A stretch of 64,000 nt of DNA. Source: Apus apus (Eukaryota > Chordata > Aves > Apodiformes > Apodidae). The notes beneath the pieces were generated by a model. The model worked only from the letters and a program-made list of their open reading frames with translations. It was not told the DNA's origin and made no database searches. Numbering within the stretch: the first letter of the stretch is position 1; each line of letters opens with the position of its first letter. Of the stretch, positions 39,833 through 51,940 are shown in pieces. The translations under genes were made by a program, and so were the position numbers. The stretch covers positions 839,001-903,000 of the forward strand of contig NC_067302.1 of the NCBI RefSeq assembly GCF_020740795.1, written 5' to 3'.

Positions 39833-42800
39833 AAACTGCAGCAGACACAGCTTCAGCAACGTGTGTCCCAAACTTGTTCCCTTGCCATGATAGCCAGGAG
39901 ATGGGACCTGACACAGGGTCCAGAGCAATGCTAGAAGGGCCAGGAGAGAGGAGGAATCAATGGGCACAGACAGAGCTTCACAAATTTCTACTGGCATCTA
40001 CTAGAATGGCTTCCATTGCTAAAAACAAAACCAAGCCATGGGGAGGTTTCTGGACTGTTCACACTGTGTTGGTCTGGAAAATTTAAGACCTAATTGAAGA
40101 TGGGTAAGTCAGAGCACATCAGCTGGGAGCAGGTACTTCCAAAAGGAGGTGGGCTTCTTACTGGTGCTAATACCATTCAATTTATAACATATAAAAAAAC
40201 ATCTGAGAAAGAAATAGAGAGGCGTGCATGCATTTCAAAAGCAGAACCTTGTTCCAGGATAAAAAACAATCCTGCACTGAACTCTCCCATCACCTCCCTC
40301 ATATTGGTGATGGCCATATCGACTCACCTCTGCTCTTGCTTCCTTATCTCCAGTGAGCAGTCACCAATCAGACAGTGGAGCTGCAAGGGTGACTTATCAC
40401 TCCTGATAAAGTCAGATCTCAGGAAGACAAGTGCTGGTAGGCTCCACCACAGCAGTCCATCTGGCCTGTTGGACAAGGCTGCCATGCAAACAGCGGGGGC
40501 AACCGACCGGACGTTCGTATTTTCCTTCAGTTCGCAGCCAAATTCTTGAACTTTTGCTCAGGATGAGTCTGCATAAAATCATGAGACTATGCATAGCAAG
40601 AGAGGAGGCACAGACACAAACTCTGCTTAAATCCCTGCTACAGGGGCAGAAATATTTGGTAAGCCTGAGACAATCATGCAGACTGCAGTACCGTGTATTA
40701 CCATACCTAAATCTGCTAGAGGTTGCCTATCAGAAACCTGTAAAAGAGCTAAGTATTATTCTGGGTTTTTTTAAGGAAATCTAATGCAGCTGGAGATCTC
40801 AGGGAATTAAAGTTTGCAGCACCAGCCAGGCAGCAGAGATGCCCCTGTACTGAACCCTCCTTCTGCTTGGTGAGTGCTCATGACTGAAGCTGCCTCTGAA
40901 ATTTCCTATTAATGGAGGCTGCTATGCAGGACAATCAGAAAAGAGCACAGCTGCACAAAGAGGTGGTGGTGATCTCCAGTGCTCAGCTGCCCCCACCAGA
41001 CACTGGTTTGACACCACCAGCTCAGGCCACTAGACATGGACCAGTCTTGATGGCTCCAAGCCCAAGCCCAGCGAGACCTGGTGATACAGACTGAAGATTT
41101 AATTTGCTTCCTGCTACCTTCAGACTTGCATTATCATTTTAACACTGAGTTAGCATTTTATAAAGTGTCCACTGTTAGATATTTAAGCTTGGTGAGAAGT
41201 TATTTAATACTGTATTTTAAAAAAAAAATGGGGGGGGGAGAGGGGAAAGACATTTCCCTTTAGGACTAGACCCTGCTGTCCTGCAAACAAAGTGGGATGA
41301 AACAGCTTGGAGTGCATGTGCTGCACCAGAGTGTACTGCTGCAGTGAAGGAGGGGGACCGTTATAGTGCCTTTATACTGAGATTTTAATTGTGGGAATGA
41401 ATTTTACCCTGACACGTTTCATGTGTAAAATATAAGTACATGCAGGAGATGAACCACCTTGCAAAAGAAGCTGGCAGTTACTGCTCTGTCCTCGATGCAT
41501 CCTGCTTCATTCCTCACAGACCCCTCCTGGCCATCTTGTTAGGAATCTTTTCAAACATAAATGGATGAGTAAATGACTCAAAATCTGCTTGCCTCATCAC
41601 AAAGTGAGTTTCTTTTGCAGCCAAGAAAAAGGCAAGGAAAAAAGACAGGGAGCTAGATGCAAAAATTACGGCCTTAAGAGACCCAAACATGCCAAGCTTT
41701 AACTTACACCAGCTCTGAGCCCACGCAGCTAGTGTACTGCTCCAGGTTTTGCAAACAGGAGTTCACCAAGCATGCCAAGGCCTTTGCCACAAATGCGTGG
41801 CAACCATCTGATCTGCATTCTTTTCCACATAACAGTACATATCCAAAATGATCTGGACCCACTTATTACTACTGCTCCACAGAAGCTTAACTAACACAGT
41901 CCCACCAAGCCCAGCCTGACCACAGCACTTTAAGGAAAGTGAAGTTCTATCAGCTGTGCAGAGAAGGAGCCCATGCAAACGGAAGAGAGAAACAGCTTGT
42001 TCATCTTAGGAAGGAAAAACAGTCTTCAAATACTTCAAATTTACCTGCAGAGATGTAGGGAGTAGAGTGTTCTCCACATACCTTGGAGGTCAGAGAAGAA
42101 GGAGCAGGCTTAAAGTGCGAGTCAAAGATTTAGATTAAACACCACAAAACTGTCTCTAAAGGTGAGGAGGGCTGAGTGTTGGTGCACATCATCTGCACCA
42201 GATGGGAAACTGTCAGCAGGAAGAGCCTTAAAAAAAGACACATTACTCAGGAAGGGTTTATATGTGTACCTGACCTTACCCCAGGGTTGGGAAACAACAA
42301 TGACATCTCTGGAAGTCCTCTCTAGAGGCACTGTGTCTGGGGCTAAAGTTTCAGATTCCTTTAAATGAGATGTAGGGCAAGGACAACACCCAGACCCCTC
42401 ATATCCTAGTCTGAAACACAGCTACTTGATGAATAACATCGTCTTTCATTTAAAGACACCAACCAGTGCTGCAAAATTCATCAAATCTCCAGAGAAGTGA
42501 CTCAAGAGTCAGATGTTATTAAAATTTTACACACAGGAAAACCAGAGGGCACAGGCTAACAACTTGCAGTGCATGCCACTCATGATCCTGTTCTAAACTC
42601 TGCTTTTGCTTCCTTTTAAGCAGCTAATTACTTGATTTATTTAATACCAAATATTTGACTAAAAAGCAGGCTATCAAGACGTAGATTTATAATTTCCTAA
42701 TACGTAAATACTGAAACCAGAGGATTAAGGGCCAGTGTCTCTCTCTCAAATAAAATGTGCTTTAGCCTTTAACAAAATAAATACTCTAAATAGCACAGAA

Positions 42801-43026
42801 ATACCTGAATTTCCCTCTTGCCCGCTGTAAAGGACTCACCGATTTCTGTCTGCGTTTTCATACCATCTACTGGGCAGATCCTGAACTACTCAACTGCACA
42901 GCACAGACCTGCAAGGCTGCAGCCCATGGCAGTTTGTCCCGAGCTGAGCCCCCCACCAGCCAAGCTGTACTCCCCACATTAATGCCAAGCAACAAGCCAC
43001 CGTTTGCTATAAAGCGCCAGGAAGGT

Positions 43027-43062
43027 ATCCCATATTCCATCCCATATTCCATCCCATATTCT
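43027..43062. repeat. 12-bp tandem repeat, three copies
   Basis: ATCCCATATTCC occurs three times in direct succession, with the last base changed in the third copy. It lies in SCMH1 intron 1 near the promoter. Confidence 0.9.
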
Positions 43063-44415
43063 AAGTATTTCCAGCAAAAGCATGAGGACACCACAGCCCA
43101 GCCAGCAGAAGTGTGAGGGTAAGAGAAGAGGAAGGCAGAGGAGAGGAGAGGTGGCCACCACCCCCCCTCCAGCATCCTTGGTACAACCTGCCACACGCTG
43201 TCACTCAGGCAATCAAACTGAGGTGGGAGAATATTTTTCCCCAATATTACTGGCTGCTGAAGAGAAGCTACCACATGGCTGTTCTCAGCCACTCACTGCA
43301 CGGTGTTTACTATAAACAACAACAGTAAACAGAAACACAGACCATCAAAGCTGGCTACCCTGGAGCTGGGTCTCCACATCCTGACTTGACCCAGGGAAAT
43401 AACCAGTTTCGTATTCAGCTGCTGAACCTAAAACATCCCAGGCTGAAGGGATCCAAGCTGCTCAGTGCATCCAGAACTCAGGCTGCCTGTCTATATTTGC
43501 TATCTCTACCTTTAGGTGTCAAGAGTCCAAAGTGCTCATAGGGGAGCTTCAGAGAACCTGCAGATTAAACCTGAAAGACTGTGGCAGGAGCCAGCCCCAC
43601 ACTCTATTTCTAACCATCTTACTGCATACGAGAAGCCCAAATCTTGTCCCATTCCCAGATCTATTCAAGTGCTCAGCTCAGGGGGGGATGTGAAGGAGGT
43701 GCAGGTGCTTCCCCAGGGACAAGGGTTACAGGTTTCCCCACCCAGCGCCCAGGACTCCCCTGGCAGCTCCAGGCCCCGGCAGCGGGTCCCGCCGTGCCCC
43801 ACCAGGGCCCTCCGCAAACCGCCCCGCGCCTTCAGGAGGGTTTCCCTGACGCTCTGCGGGGCTCCCGGGGAGGGAAGGCGCAGACCTGCCCCGTCGCAGC
43901 CCTGCGGCAGGCAGGGGCCAGCTCGGTCTCGCTTCCCGTTTCACGCAAGCCGTGCCCGGCAGGTCGTGCCCCGCGCCGGGGCGGGCGGGCCGGACGGTCC
44001 GCAACACCGCTGCGAGGCCTTCGGGTCAAGGCGGTAACCGCGGCCCGGCGCTGCTGGAAGAGCCGCCGCGCCCGGTCCTGCCTGCCCGGGGACACCTGAA
44101 GGGGCAACAAAGCCCCCGGAAGGTGCTTCAGCCCGGCCGGGAAGGGGCAGGCGGCCCCGGAGGCCGGCACGGACCCCCCCGGCCTCTGCCCCGCTGCCGG
44201 CGGAGATCGTGGCGCCACCGAGGGGGCCCCGGGGCGAGGCCCGGGCCCTAACGGGCACCACCCGCTGCCGGCGGCGACCGGCGCCTCCGGCCGCAGCCCC
44301 AGGCCCGGCCCCAGCGGGAGGCAGCGCCGGGCCGCGCTGACAGGCGGGACCCGCCGGGCCTGCCCAGGCTGCCGCCGCGGGCTCTAGACGCTCTCCCCTG
44401 CCCGGCCTCCTGCAG

Positions 44416-44460
44416 CACCGAGCCGAGCCGAGCCGTGCCGAGCCGGGCCGGGCCGAGCCG
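44416..44460. repeat. Short inverted copy of the promoter pentamer
   Basis: The plus strand reads ACCGAGCCGAGCCGAGCCGT and continues in the same style for about 45 bp. This is the reverse complement of the GGCTCGG units to the right of exon 1. The two blocks could pair across the exon. This arm is on the first-intron side of the donor. Confidence 0.65.
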
Positions 44461-44507
44461 CCCCCGCCGCCCCCCTCACCTGCGCGGCCGCCGAGCGCTG
44501 GCGCTGC

Positions 44508-44528
44508 TCAGTCCCTCGCCGCCGCCAT
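44508..44528 (-). other. Six-codon upstream ORF in the SCMH1 5' UTR
   Basis: ATG GCG GCG GCG AGG GAC TGA encodes MAAARD and then stops, wholly within the proposed first exon. Its ATG is embedded in the YY1 element. It may be retained only because YY1 sites contain ATG, or it could lower initiation at the main ATG. It is read only if transcription starts upstream of 44531. Confidence 0.45.
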
Positions 44529-44531
44529 GTT
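44521..44531 (-). promoter_or_regulatory. YY1-type initiator element
   Basis: The minus strand reads AACATGGCGGC, a match to the AAnATGGCGGC YY1 consensus. This element commonly sits just downstream of the start site in TATA-less CpG-island promoters. Its orientation agrees with transcription of SCMH1. The ATG inside it also begins the upstream ORF at 44528. Confidence 0.6.
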
Positions 44532-44586
44532 TCCCATGCGCAGGGAGGGCGGGAGCGGGGCGGGAGCGCGGGCAGGCCCGCCCGGC

Positions 44587-45015
44587 GCGGCACGGGGCGG
44601 CTCGGCTCGGCACGGGGCGGCAGGGCAGGGCACGGCACGGCACGGGGCGGCTCGGCTCGGCACGGCTCGGCAGGGCAGGGCAGGGCACGGGGCGGCAGAG
44701 CCCGGCACGGGGCGGCTCGGCTCGGCACGGCTCGGCAGGGCACGGCACGGCTCGGCAGGGCAGGGCACGGGGCGGCTCGGCTCGGCTCGGTTCGGCTCGG
44801 CTCGGCAGGGCAGGGCCCGGCACGGGGCGGCAGAGCCCGGCACGGAGCGGCTCGGCTCGGCTCGGCACGGCTCGGCAGGGCACGGCACGGCCCACCCGGC
44901 GCGGCACGGCAGGGCTCGGCTCGGCTCGGCTCGGCACGGCACAGCCCGGCACGGGGCGGCACGGCGGCTCCTGGGGCCGGGCTCTGCTCGGCTCGGCTCG
45001 GCCCGGCACGGCCCG
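44587..45015. repeat. CpG-rich pentanucleotide array with 135-bp higher-order period
   Basis: About 430 bp are built from five-base units CGGCT, CGGCA, CGGGG and GGGCA kept in near-perfect register, giving a CpG roughly every five bases. A block beginning CACGGGGCGGCAGAGCCCGG occurs at 44686 and again at 44821, exactly 27 pentamers apart. This indicates duplication of a larger unit. A five-base unit without stops makes every frame open, hence the long Arg/Ala/Glu/Pro-rich pseudo-ORFs. It lies immediately upstream of SCMH1 exon 1. Confidence 0.85.
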
Positions 45016-45130
45016 GCCCGCTCCTCGCTGACCCTCCGAACGCCGCCGGGCGCTGCCCGCCCTCTCCTCGTGCAGGGCGCGTCCCCCCATCCTCTCCCCG
45101 GGCAGACCCCCAGCGTGAGCCCCAGCTGAG

Positions 45131-48100
45131 AACGGACCCCCAGTGCCCCCCGGGACCCTCTGGGTACGGAAGAGGGATGTCCCTCTGTGCGGGGTCCCCA
45201 CCGGGGACAGCCCCGTGCCCAGGGCCGGGGTGCAGCACAGCCGGGCACGGGGCACAAAGAACCCCAGATACTCTTTCCTGCCACCCCAAGCGGGTCCTCA
45301 CCCCGCACACAGCCCTGCTGGAGATCCCACAGCTGTACTGCAGTGCCCCCAAAGCCCACAGAAAAGCAAGACCCCTTTGACTCCCACCGTTGTAGGTCAT
45401 TACCTTCACAGCATCACCCCCCAGTTGCATCCACAGACACCCCCGTGCAATCCAGCACCACCAGCATCCATGAACTTGGTGAACTTTCCTGACCAGAGAA
45501 GGACCTCCCTGAGGATGGATCCCTGTTCTGTAGAGCCACCAGAGCCTACACAAGTACCCCCAAAAACATCAGGTAAGCACCCATTACCTAGGGATACACG
45601 TGGCTGCTGCAAAGGCCACCTTTGCCCCCACCACCCCCCACCAGTGTTGTCCTCCCCCACAGCCCTTTGAGCCCCGTGCACCACCACACCTACAGCTGCC
45701 TCCACCAACATGCCCAGCAGAGCCCACAGTCTGTCCATTCCAGCCTCCCACCCTCCATCCTGTGTAGCCACTTCCCTTCCTTGCCAGTCAGGACACCATG
45801 TTCCCAGAGCCCGGGGAATATTTGCTCTACACAAATACTCTGGCTGCTGGGTTTGCCATGCTGAAGAGCCAGCTTCCACTGCAAGGTATCACAAGTAAAG
45901 AAGAAAGTAATTAATCGTAAATAGCAACCAGGTCATGCCACAGCTGGATACAGAGCATGAGATGATGTCATCTCTCTGCTTGCTGGATTGCCTGGGAAAA
46001 AAAAAATAGATTTATTGAGTTTGGGAGATCCAGTTCTCATCTTAAAATGCTTATGTGAATGGTCAGTGCATTTAAAGGATCCTGCTGGTTGACAGTGACC
46101 TCTCATGACCCAGATTATTTCACTGGGACAACAGCAACATCACTTTGGAGTGGCTCACAGACATACATGACAAGGCTTCTCAGGGGGAAAGCACCTGACT
46201 GCTTTCCAAATGTATGTAGTGACATGGACAACATCTGAGTCTCTTGCTGAATGCTTCCTTTCTCTGGGGGATTACATGGAAACCTGTGCATTTAGGTCAA
46301 AACTGAAGAAAAATCAGAAGGAAGTGTCCCTGGTGCAGACAGGGCTTGGCTGAGCTTGGAAAACTTGTGCCTGAGAAAGCTCTGCCAACCACAAGGCTTC
46401 CCACTCATAGCTTTGTTAGATGCAATGGAAGGAAGGTAAAACTGTGATTAATCTGGTTACTGCCAAATCTGTGGCACCTCCTGGTCCTGGCCAGGAACCC
46501 ATGCTGATGCTGAGTGGAGGCACATGGCAAGCAGAGGTTCTGGTGATGGGATGAGAGAGAGAACCTTCTCACCCCTGCCCGTGGGCAACCTTGCAGGAAG
46601 CTCTGAATCCACCTCAGCCCATGTCTGCTCTTCCCTTTTCCTTCAGGGAAGTTAATGCCATCTCCTGGCTTGGCCTGAAGGCTGCAGGAGGATTCCCAAG
46701 GAACAGAAATAGATGCCTGGTCTCCTACATCACAATGTAGGTGCTAATGCTGTCCTGCTGCAGATGCTGGATTCAGTCCAGCCTATGGAGGATTCCTGCC
46801 CATGGCCAAATGAGCTTCTCTCTGGCCAGTAGCTAACTTCTGGGGTCCAGCAACTAGACCACAGCACTGGGACCCCCTTCTCAGGGAAAATAAAAAAAAA
46901 AAAAACAACAAAGGATCAGCACTCTCAGAGCAAAATACAACCTGTATTTGTCTGTCTGTCCCTAGGAAAAATTAAAATTAAATAAAGACACACACTTTAA
47001 CAAATGGGGAGGGCTTTCTAAAGTCTGGGGAAAAAACTCTTTGAGAGGGAGTTGCTCCAGAGCTGCTGTTTGGAGGCACCACATGTCTGTTTCTGAGCAG
47101 TGGTACTGACCACTGCTGGAGACAGGCACTGGCCTGGGAAACCTCTTGTTCCTAAAATATTTGCATTGAGAGAACTGGCAGTTGGAAATGCTGGTGAGGG
47201 TTTTTGTTGCAGTATGTGGAGGTCTTGGTTATGGTAGGACACAGTAACGTTTGCTGCCATATCAGAGCTTCAACACAGCATCCCAGCACCTTCCCTGTAA
47301 TATCAGAAGTATTATCAATGCTCCTCATGGGTTTCATTAATTCTGGTATTTCCTAATTTCCACAATAATCAGGATATAATTAATGGAATAAAAATGCAAG
47401 AGCAAAGAGCTGCAAGAGAGAGACAGGAGAGAAATGTCTCCATTGACTTTAATTTGGAGTTAGCAGCAGCCGAGTTCAGAGGAATTTACATATTACATCC
47501 ATATGAGCACCACAGGAATTTGGTTTCATTAATATTACAATGGAAAAGAGCCACAGAAATGGTTTGCCATTTATTATGAAGTGTTGCCAAAAAATCTCAA
47601 GCACATTTGCAGCCTGGTTTGGGCCAACTCTTGCCGAGTGCCAGCACAATAAATGACTGGGGTATGGATGTGGTGTAGACACACCAGAGCAGGGCCTTCA
47701 AAAGGTGAGGATGTAGGTGAATATAAGGCAACAAGACTGGGGAGAAATTCTCCTGCTGTCTGTACTTCTTCCCTCCCTCTTCCCCCTGGTTAGTGCCTCT
47801 CAGCAATCCAGGACCAAACTTCCCTCTGGGCTGGTTGCAGTGTTCCCATTATATCATCGGCTTTGTTTTCTGACAGAGATTGATCCTAAATCTGAATCTG
47901 GCACAGATTGTATAAATATGGACCATATTCTGTTGGAAGAAAAGCCTAGAGTCTCATGGTCCATGACCTTCTTGCCCTGAATCTGATATTGAATAAAAAG
48001 GTGAGTAAGAGGGCACAGGGCTTCGTGCAGGGGAGGGTGATCTGAAGGAACATGTGCACACAGTAACCCTGGGCTCTCTCATTTATACCCTGCTTGACCT

Positions 48101-49829
48101 GACATCTCCCTTGGAGAGGGGAGATTGGAATCTCATCCCCATGCCTTGAAAAGTCAGGAGGAACAGTTATTTACAGAGTTCAAACACCCAATCCTCTTGC
48201 AGGATCCCCCATATGTTCCCAAAGCAGCCTCGTGCTGAGAGCAGCTGTTGAACATACCTGGGGTATGTCTTCACAAAAGGGTCCATTTTTGTTCTAATTA
48301 CTTCACAGGCTGAAAAATCACCTTTGTGAATACAAACAAGCTCTTTTGGTAATGAGAAATTATCTGGCTTCACCTCCCAATTGTTTCCAGGCAGCTCTGC
48401 CTTTCCCTGCCAGATTGCAGAGGATCTTCTACAGGAAAGCTGCCCATGGCAAACCCATGGAACCCCCCTTCCCTTTCAATCTCCTCATGAGGCAAAAGAA
48501 CAGCTTTTCTCATTATAACACATTTCTCTCTCTCCCATTTCTGATGGCTCTTTTCAACTATTTCTATCTTTTCCACATCCACTGTGGACACTAAGCCTGG
48601 GTGCAAAGTTCCAAGGCATCACTGTGCTATGTTCAGGGCCTGTTAGTACCCACTCCTCTCTAGTATCTGCACCCAAATTTAGGAAAACCCCCTCTATTAA
48701 AGAGTCACTTCTGCAGTTCAGCTTTGCTTTGCCCATCCCTAACTTCTTCCCACAGTTGCCACTTTCCTGAGTACAGTTGCCCATCCCAACCACCCCATCT
48801 TTGCTGCTTAGCCCCCCATCAAGCTTGGCTACATACATACATATATATATAATCTTCCTAAAATATATATATTATGTATTTTGTATATATAATTGTACAT
48901 ATTATCTGTATAATTCTGATATCAAACTAGCCAGCCCATAATTATCTGATTTCCTATTTCCACAGTAGCTCAATACCAGGAGCTGTTTGGTGTTTCAGAA
49001 GCCTGTGATGTATCTCCATCAACTCTGTCACGGTGCTTCTGTTGGGGTTAAACAGGCCTAGGTGTAAAAAATAAGTTTGAGTGCATGTTGTTTAAATTTC
49101 TTGGCTAACAGCAATCTTGCAAATGCCTTAACAGCTTTATGAATTACAAGAAAAATCACCCAGTTTCTCTGCAAAAGCTTAGGAAGTTAACGAACCCTTG
49201 AATTGTTACAACTTTATAAATTCCCTGTGTCTATTAATAGACTCACATGGGGCTGCATTTCCTTTGTTCCCAGCTTATTTGAAACCTTTCCTATTGTTGC
49301 TCTTTGATCCCTCCAGTCACAAACACTGTCCCTAATTCTTCTTTCCTCTGTTTGTACCCTTCACAAATTATTGCACATCTCACTCCAAGCTGATCTCTCA
49401 TCCTCCCACAGGGGCTCAAGGCTCAAGAGCCCTCTTTGATCCAGCTGTTGGGAAGAAGAGCACGGGCACTTGCTGCTCACCTGGGTCTGTGTTTGCGCTC
49501 CTGCCAAGAGAGCAGAAGGATCCATTCTGGTGTGGCTGGATGTGGGAGAATATAAATCACATCTCTAAGTCCTGCTCTCACATGCCTGGCATGCAGGGGT
49601 AACACATCCTCCCAATGTGAGTATCTGAAAAAAAGGTTCTCCAGGAAGTTCCCCTCTCCATTTAATATTTATGATCAATTTTTTTCTCCCCAAAAATCTG
49701 GCCAGTAGCTTGCAGCTCCTTCAAAACAACAGCCTCGTAGACCGCTGGCTGGGATCCCATCCCAGTGAGCAGGGCACCTTTCTGCTCCCTTCAGAACAGA
49801 ATAACCTTTTAGAACACAACAAAGTATTA
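45131..49829. other. Intergenic, right of the SCMH1 promoter
   Basis: No gene recognised. Two exon-like segments are noted as leads only: a plus-strand segment ending at a CAG/GTAAGC donor (45572) and a 52-bp minus-strand segment (48309-48258). AT-rich microsatellite sequence occurs at 48.83-48.9 kb. Confidence 0.55.
48830..48850. repeat. (CATA)n/(TA)n microsatellite
   Basis: Three CATA units grade into TA dinucleotides and are followed by further TATATA tracts to about 48890. Confidence 0.8.
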
Positions 49830-50462
49830 GCACAGCAGTGTGCCCAGGTGGCCTGGAAGGCCCATGGCATCCTGGCTTGTACCAGGAATGGTGTGGCCAG
49901 CAGGAGCAGGGATGTGATTCTCCCTCTGTTCTCAGCACTGGGGAGGCCTCAGCTCCAGTCCTGTGTCCAGTTCTGGCCCCTCACTGCAGGAAGGATCTTG
50001 AGGTGCTGGAGCAGGTCCAGAGGAGAGCAATGAGGCTGGTGAAGGGACTGGAGGGAAAGTCTTACAGGGAGAGGCTGAGGGAGCTGGGGTTGTTTAGCCT
50101 GGAGAAGAGGAGACTCAGGGGGGACCTTCTCACTCTCTACAACCACCTGAAGGGAGGTTGTGCTCAGGTGGGGTCCGGGCTCTGTTTCCAGGCAACCAGT
50201 GACAGGACCAGAGGGCCTGGCCTGGAGCTGCTCCAGGGGAGGTTTAGGTTGGATATCAGGAAGCACTTCCTCATGGAGAGGGTGATCAGACATTGGGATG
50301 GGCTGCCCAGGGAAGTGGTGGAGGCACCAGCCCTGGAGGTGCTCAAGGACAGGCTGGAGGTGGCACTTGGTGCCATGGTCTGGAGATGTGGGGGTGTCAG
50401 GTCATAGATGGACTTGATGATCCTAAAGGTCTTTTCCAGCCTTGGTGGTTCTGTGATGTTTT
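49830..50462 (+). mobile_element. CR1 LINE 3' fragment (about 630 bp), long open frame kept
   Basis: Complete CR1 3' region, from GTGGCCTGGAAGGCCCATGG-type sequence to GATGATCCTAAAGGTCTTTT. A 189-codon frame (49838-50407) spans it and belongs to the CR1 C-terminal region rather than to a host gene. Few stops suggest a relatively young insertion. Confidence 0.92.
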
Positions 50463-51908
50463 ATGCTAATTTAACAAACACATAATCAACAGAATGTGGA
50501 GTCCATAGTGACTGAATGCTTTATGCATATTTTTGGGAAGATTTCTTTATGAATCTGGTGTGATTTCATCTAAGTACTGCTCCAGCTGAGCTGGGTGTCC
50601 TCGGGAAATCTGTCCTTTTGCACTGAGGAGGGTGCAAGCTCAATGACACTGAGTATTTTCAAGTGGACGCTCTGGAAAGTCTAAACCCAGGACTCACAGG
50701 GGAATTAGCTGGGAAGCTGCCCAAGTTGTGAGTGCTGAGATTTAGCAAGTCTTGAAAGCATGGAAAGTCCCCAAAGACCAGGGAATTACAGTGTTGTTGT
50801 GCTGGTTTAAGAAGGGAAGCCACGAACCCAGATCAAATGACGGGAAGGACAGTTGAGTTTCTGCAGCCAAGTGTTGGCTAAACAACATAATTAATGGCTT
50901 TTGGTGTGGAAAGTAGGTTTTGCTGGACAAACTCATGGTCTTTGCTGTGAGAGACTGGGGCTGGTGAACACATCCACACTGGACCAGGCCATGTCAGAGC
51001 AGTTTTAAGCAGGCACTTTGGCAGCACCACATTATAGCAGAGTGAATACAAGCCAGCGTGGAACCAGTACTACCAGGGGAAACATGTCCTAATGCCCTAA
51101 ACTAGTGTGTGAAGGAGGGTTAACAGGCCACATCAACTGTCTCTGGCTTCATGACAGTGCTCCCAACACCAGCATGTTGAGATGAAGGAAAGATGCTGTT
51201 CCTAGTGGGACTAGAAATAAGAAACAAGGAACTATGGAGCCATTTCATTAAATATGTCAATGACAATCAAAATCTATGGTAAGGTGTGCAGATAACGAAA
51301 GGTACTGCTGCAAAACCTTCAGGAACCTTAAATAGTCCCCGTCCAGCCACTGTGTTTGAAGAGCCATCCACAAAACCACATCTGAGGTGCAGGAAAACGT
51401 TTCCCAGGATGAGAGACTGTCTCACAAATAATCATTCAGGGCAGCTTCAGAGTAATTCTGTGCATCTGCCTGACATCAGGTGTATAAAAAGGGAATAGCA
51501 AGAAGGCAGGAGTGACCTAGATCCTTCACACTGCATTGGAATAGCTGTTACAGGAACACTGCAGCAGCTCTGCTATCAGCCTCTGAAGAAGCCTGTAGAA
51601 GCACAAAAGAGGATTGAAAGAAAAGCTACAGAAGTCTTCCAAGGGCCAGAAAACATCCTTCTGACTTGGGGTCAAGGAGCATTTCGCACATGGCACAGCA
51701 AGATGAAAGATCTTTGCCCTGGCCTGCCTCTCTCACAGGGCAGCAGCTGGATGGTGCAGTGAGATGGAGGGGCTGGGAACGGAGATGGGGGTGATGCAGA
51801 GTGGGAAGAGTGCCACCCTGCCAGTGCCTGGGGTGGCTTGACCAGGGAAGCCAGGTGTTTCTCCATGAGTCACGTTTTTTTATTATATTAAAATACCACA
51901 CTCTGAGC

Positions 51909-51940
<32 letters not shown>

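Larger units (their letters stand above)
23792..44479. other. SCMH1 first intron (about 20.7 kb)
   Basis: It holds six CR1 fragments, the probable MIR, the 12-bp repeat and the AT microsatellite. The stretch from 24600 to 25160 is AT-rich and free of recognisable mobile elements. No further coding exon is convincing, though additional 5' UTR exons could be hidden here. Confidence 0.6.
44480..44540 (-). other. SCMH1: SCMH1 noncoding first exon (5' UTR)
   Basis: On the minus strand a GC-rich segment containing AACATGGCGGCGGCG runs to a consensus donor, GCGCAG followed by GTGAGG at 44479. It sits in a CpG island with the orientation expected for the SCMH1 promoter. The next SCMH1 exon lies 20.7 kb downstream. 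The right-hand boundary (transcription start) is only an estimate. The link to exon 2 is inferred from position and strand and has no transcript support. Confidence 0.6.
43690..45130. promoter_or_regulatory. CpG island at the SCMH1 promoter
   Basis: An abrupt rise in G+C and CpG density spans the proposed first exon and the pentamer array. Strand asymmetry flips near the start site. The plus strand is C-rich just left of exon 1 and G-rich to its right, as seen around many CpG-island start sites. Long ORFs in this stretch are by-products of the composition. Confidence 0.8.

Noticed and set aside
44384..45553. Very long Arg/Ala/Glu/Pro-rich open frames on both strands (up to 389 codons)
   Set aside because: They are produced by the stop-free pentamer array. 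Every frame is open and the peptides are pure repeats with no domain.
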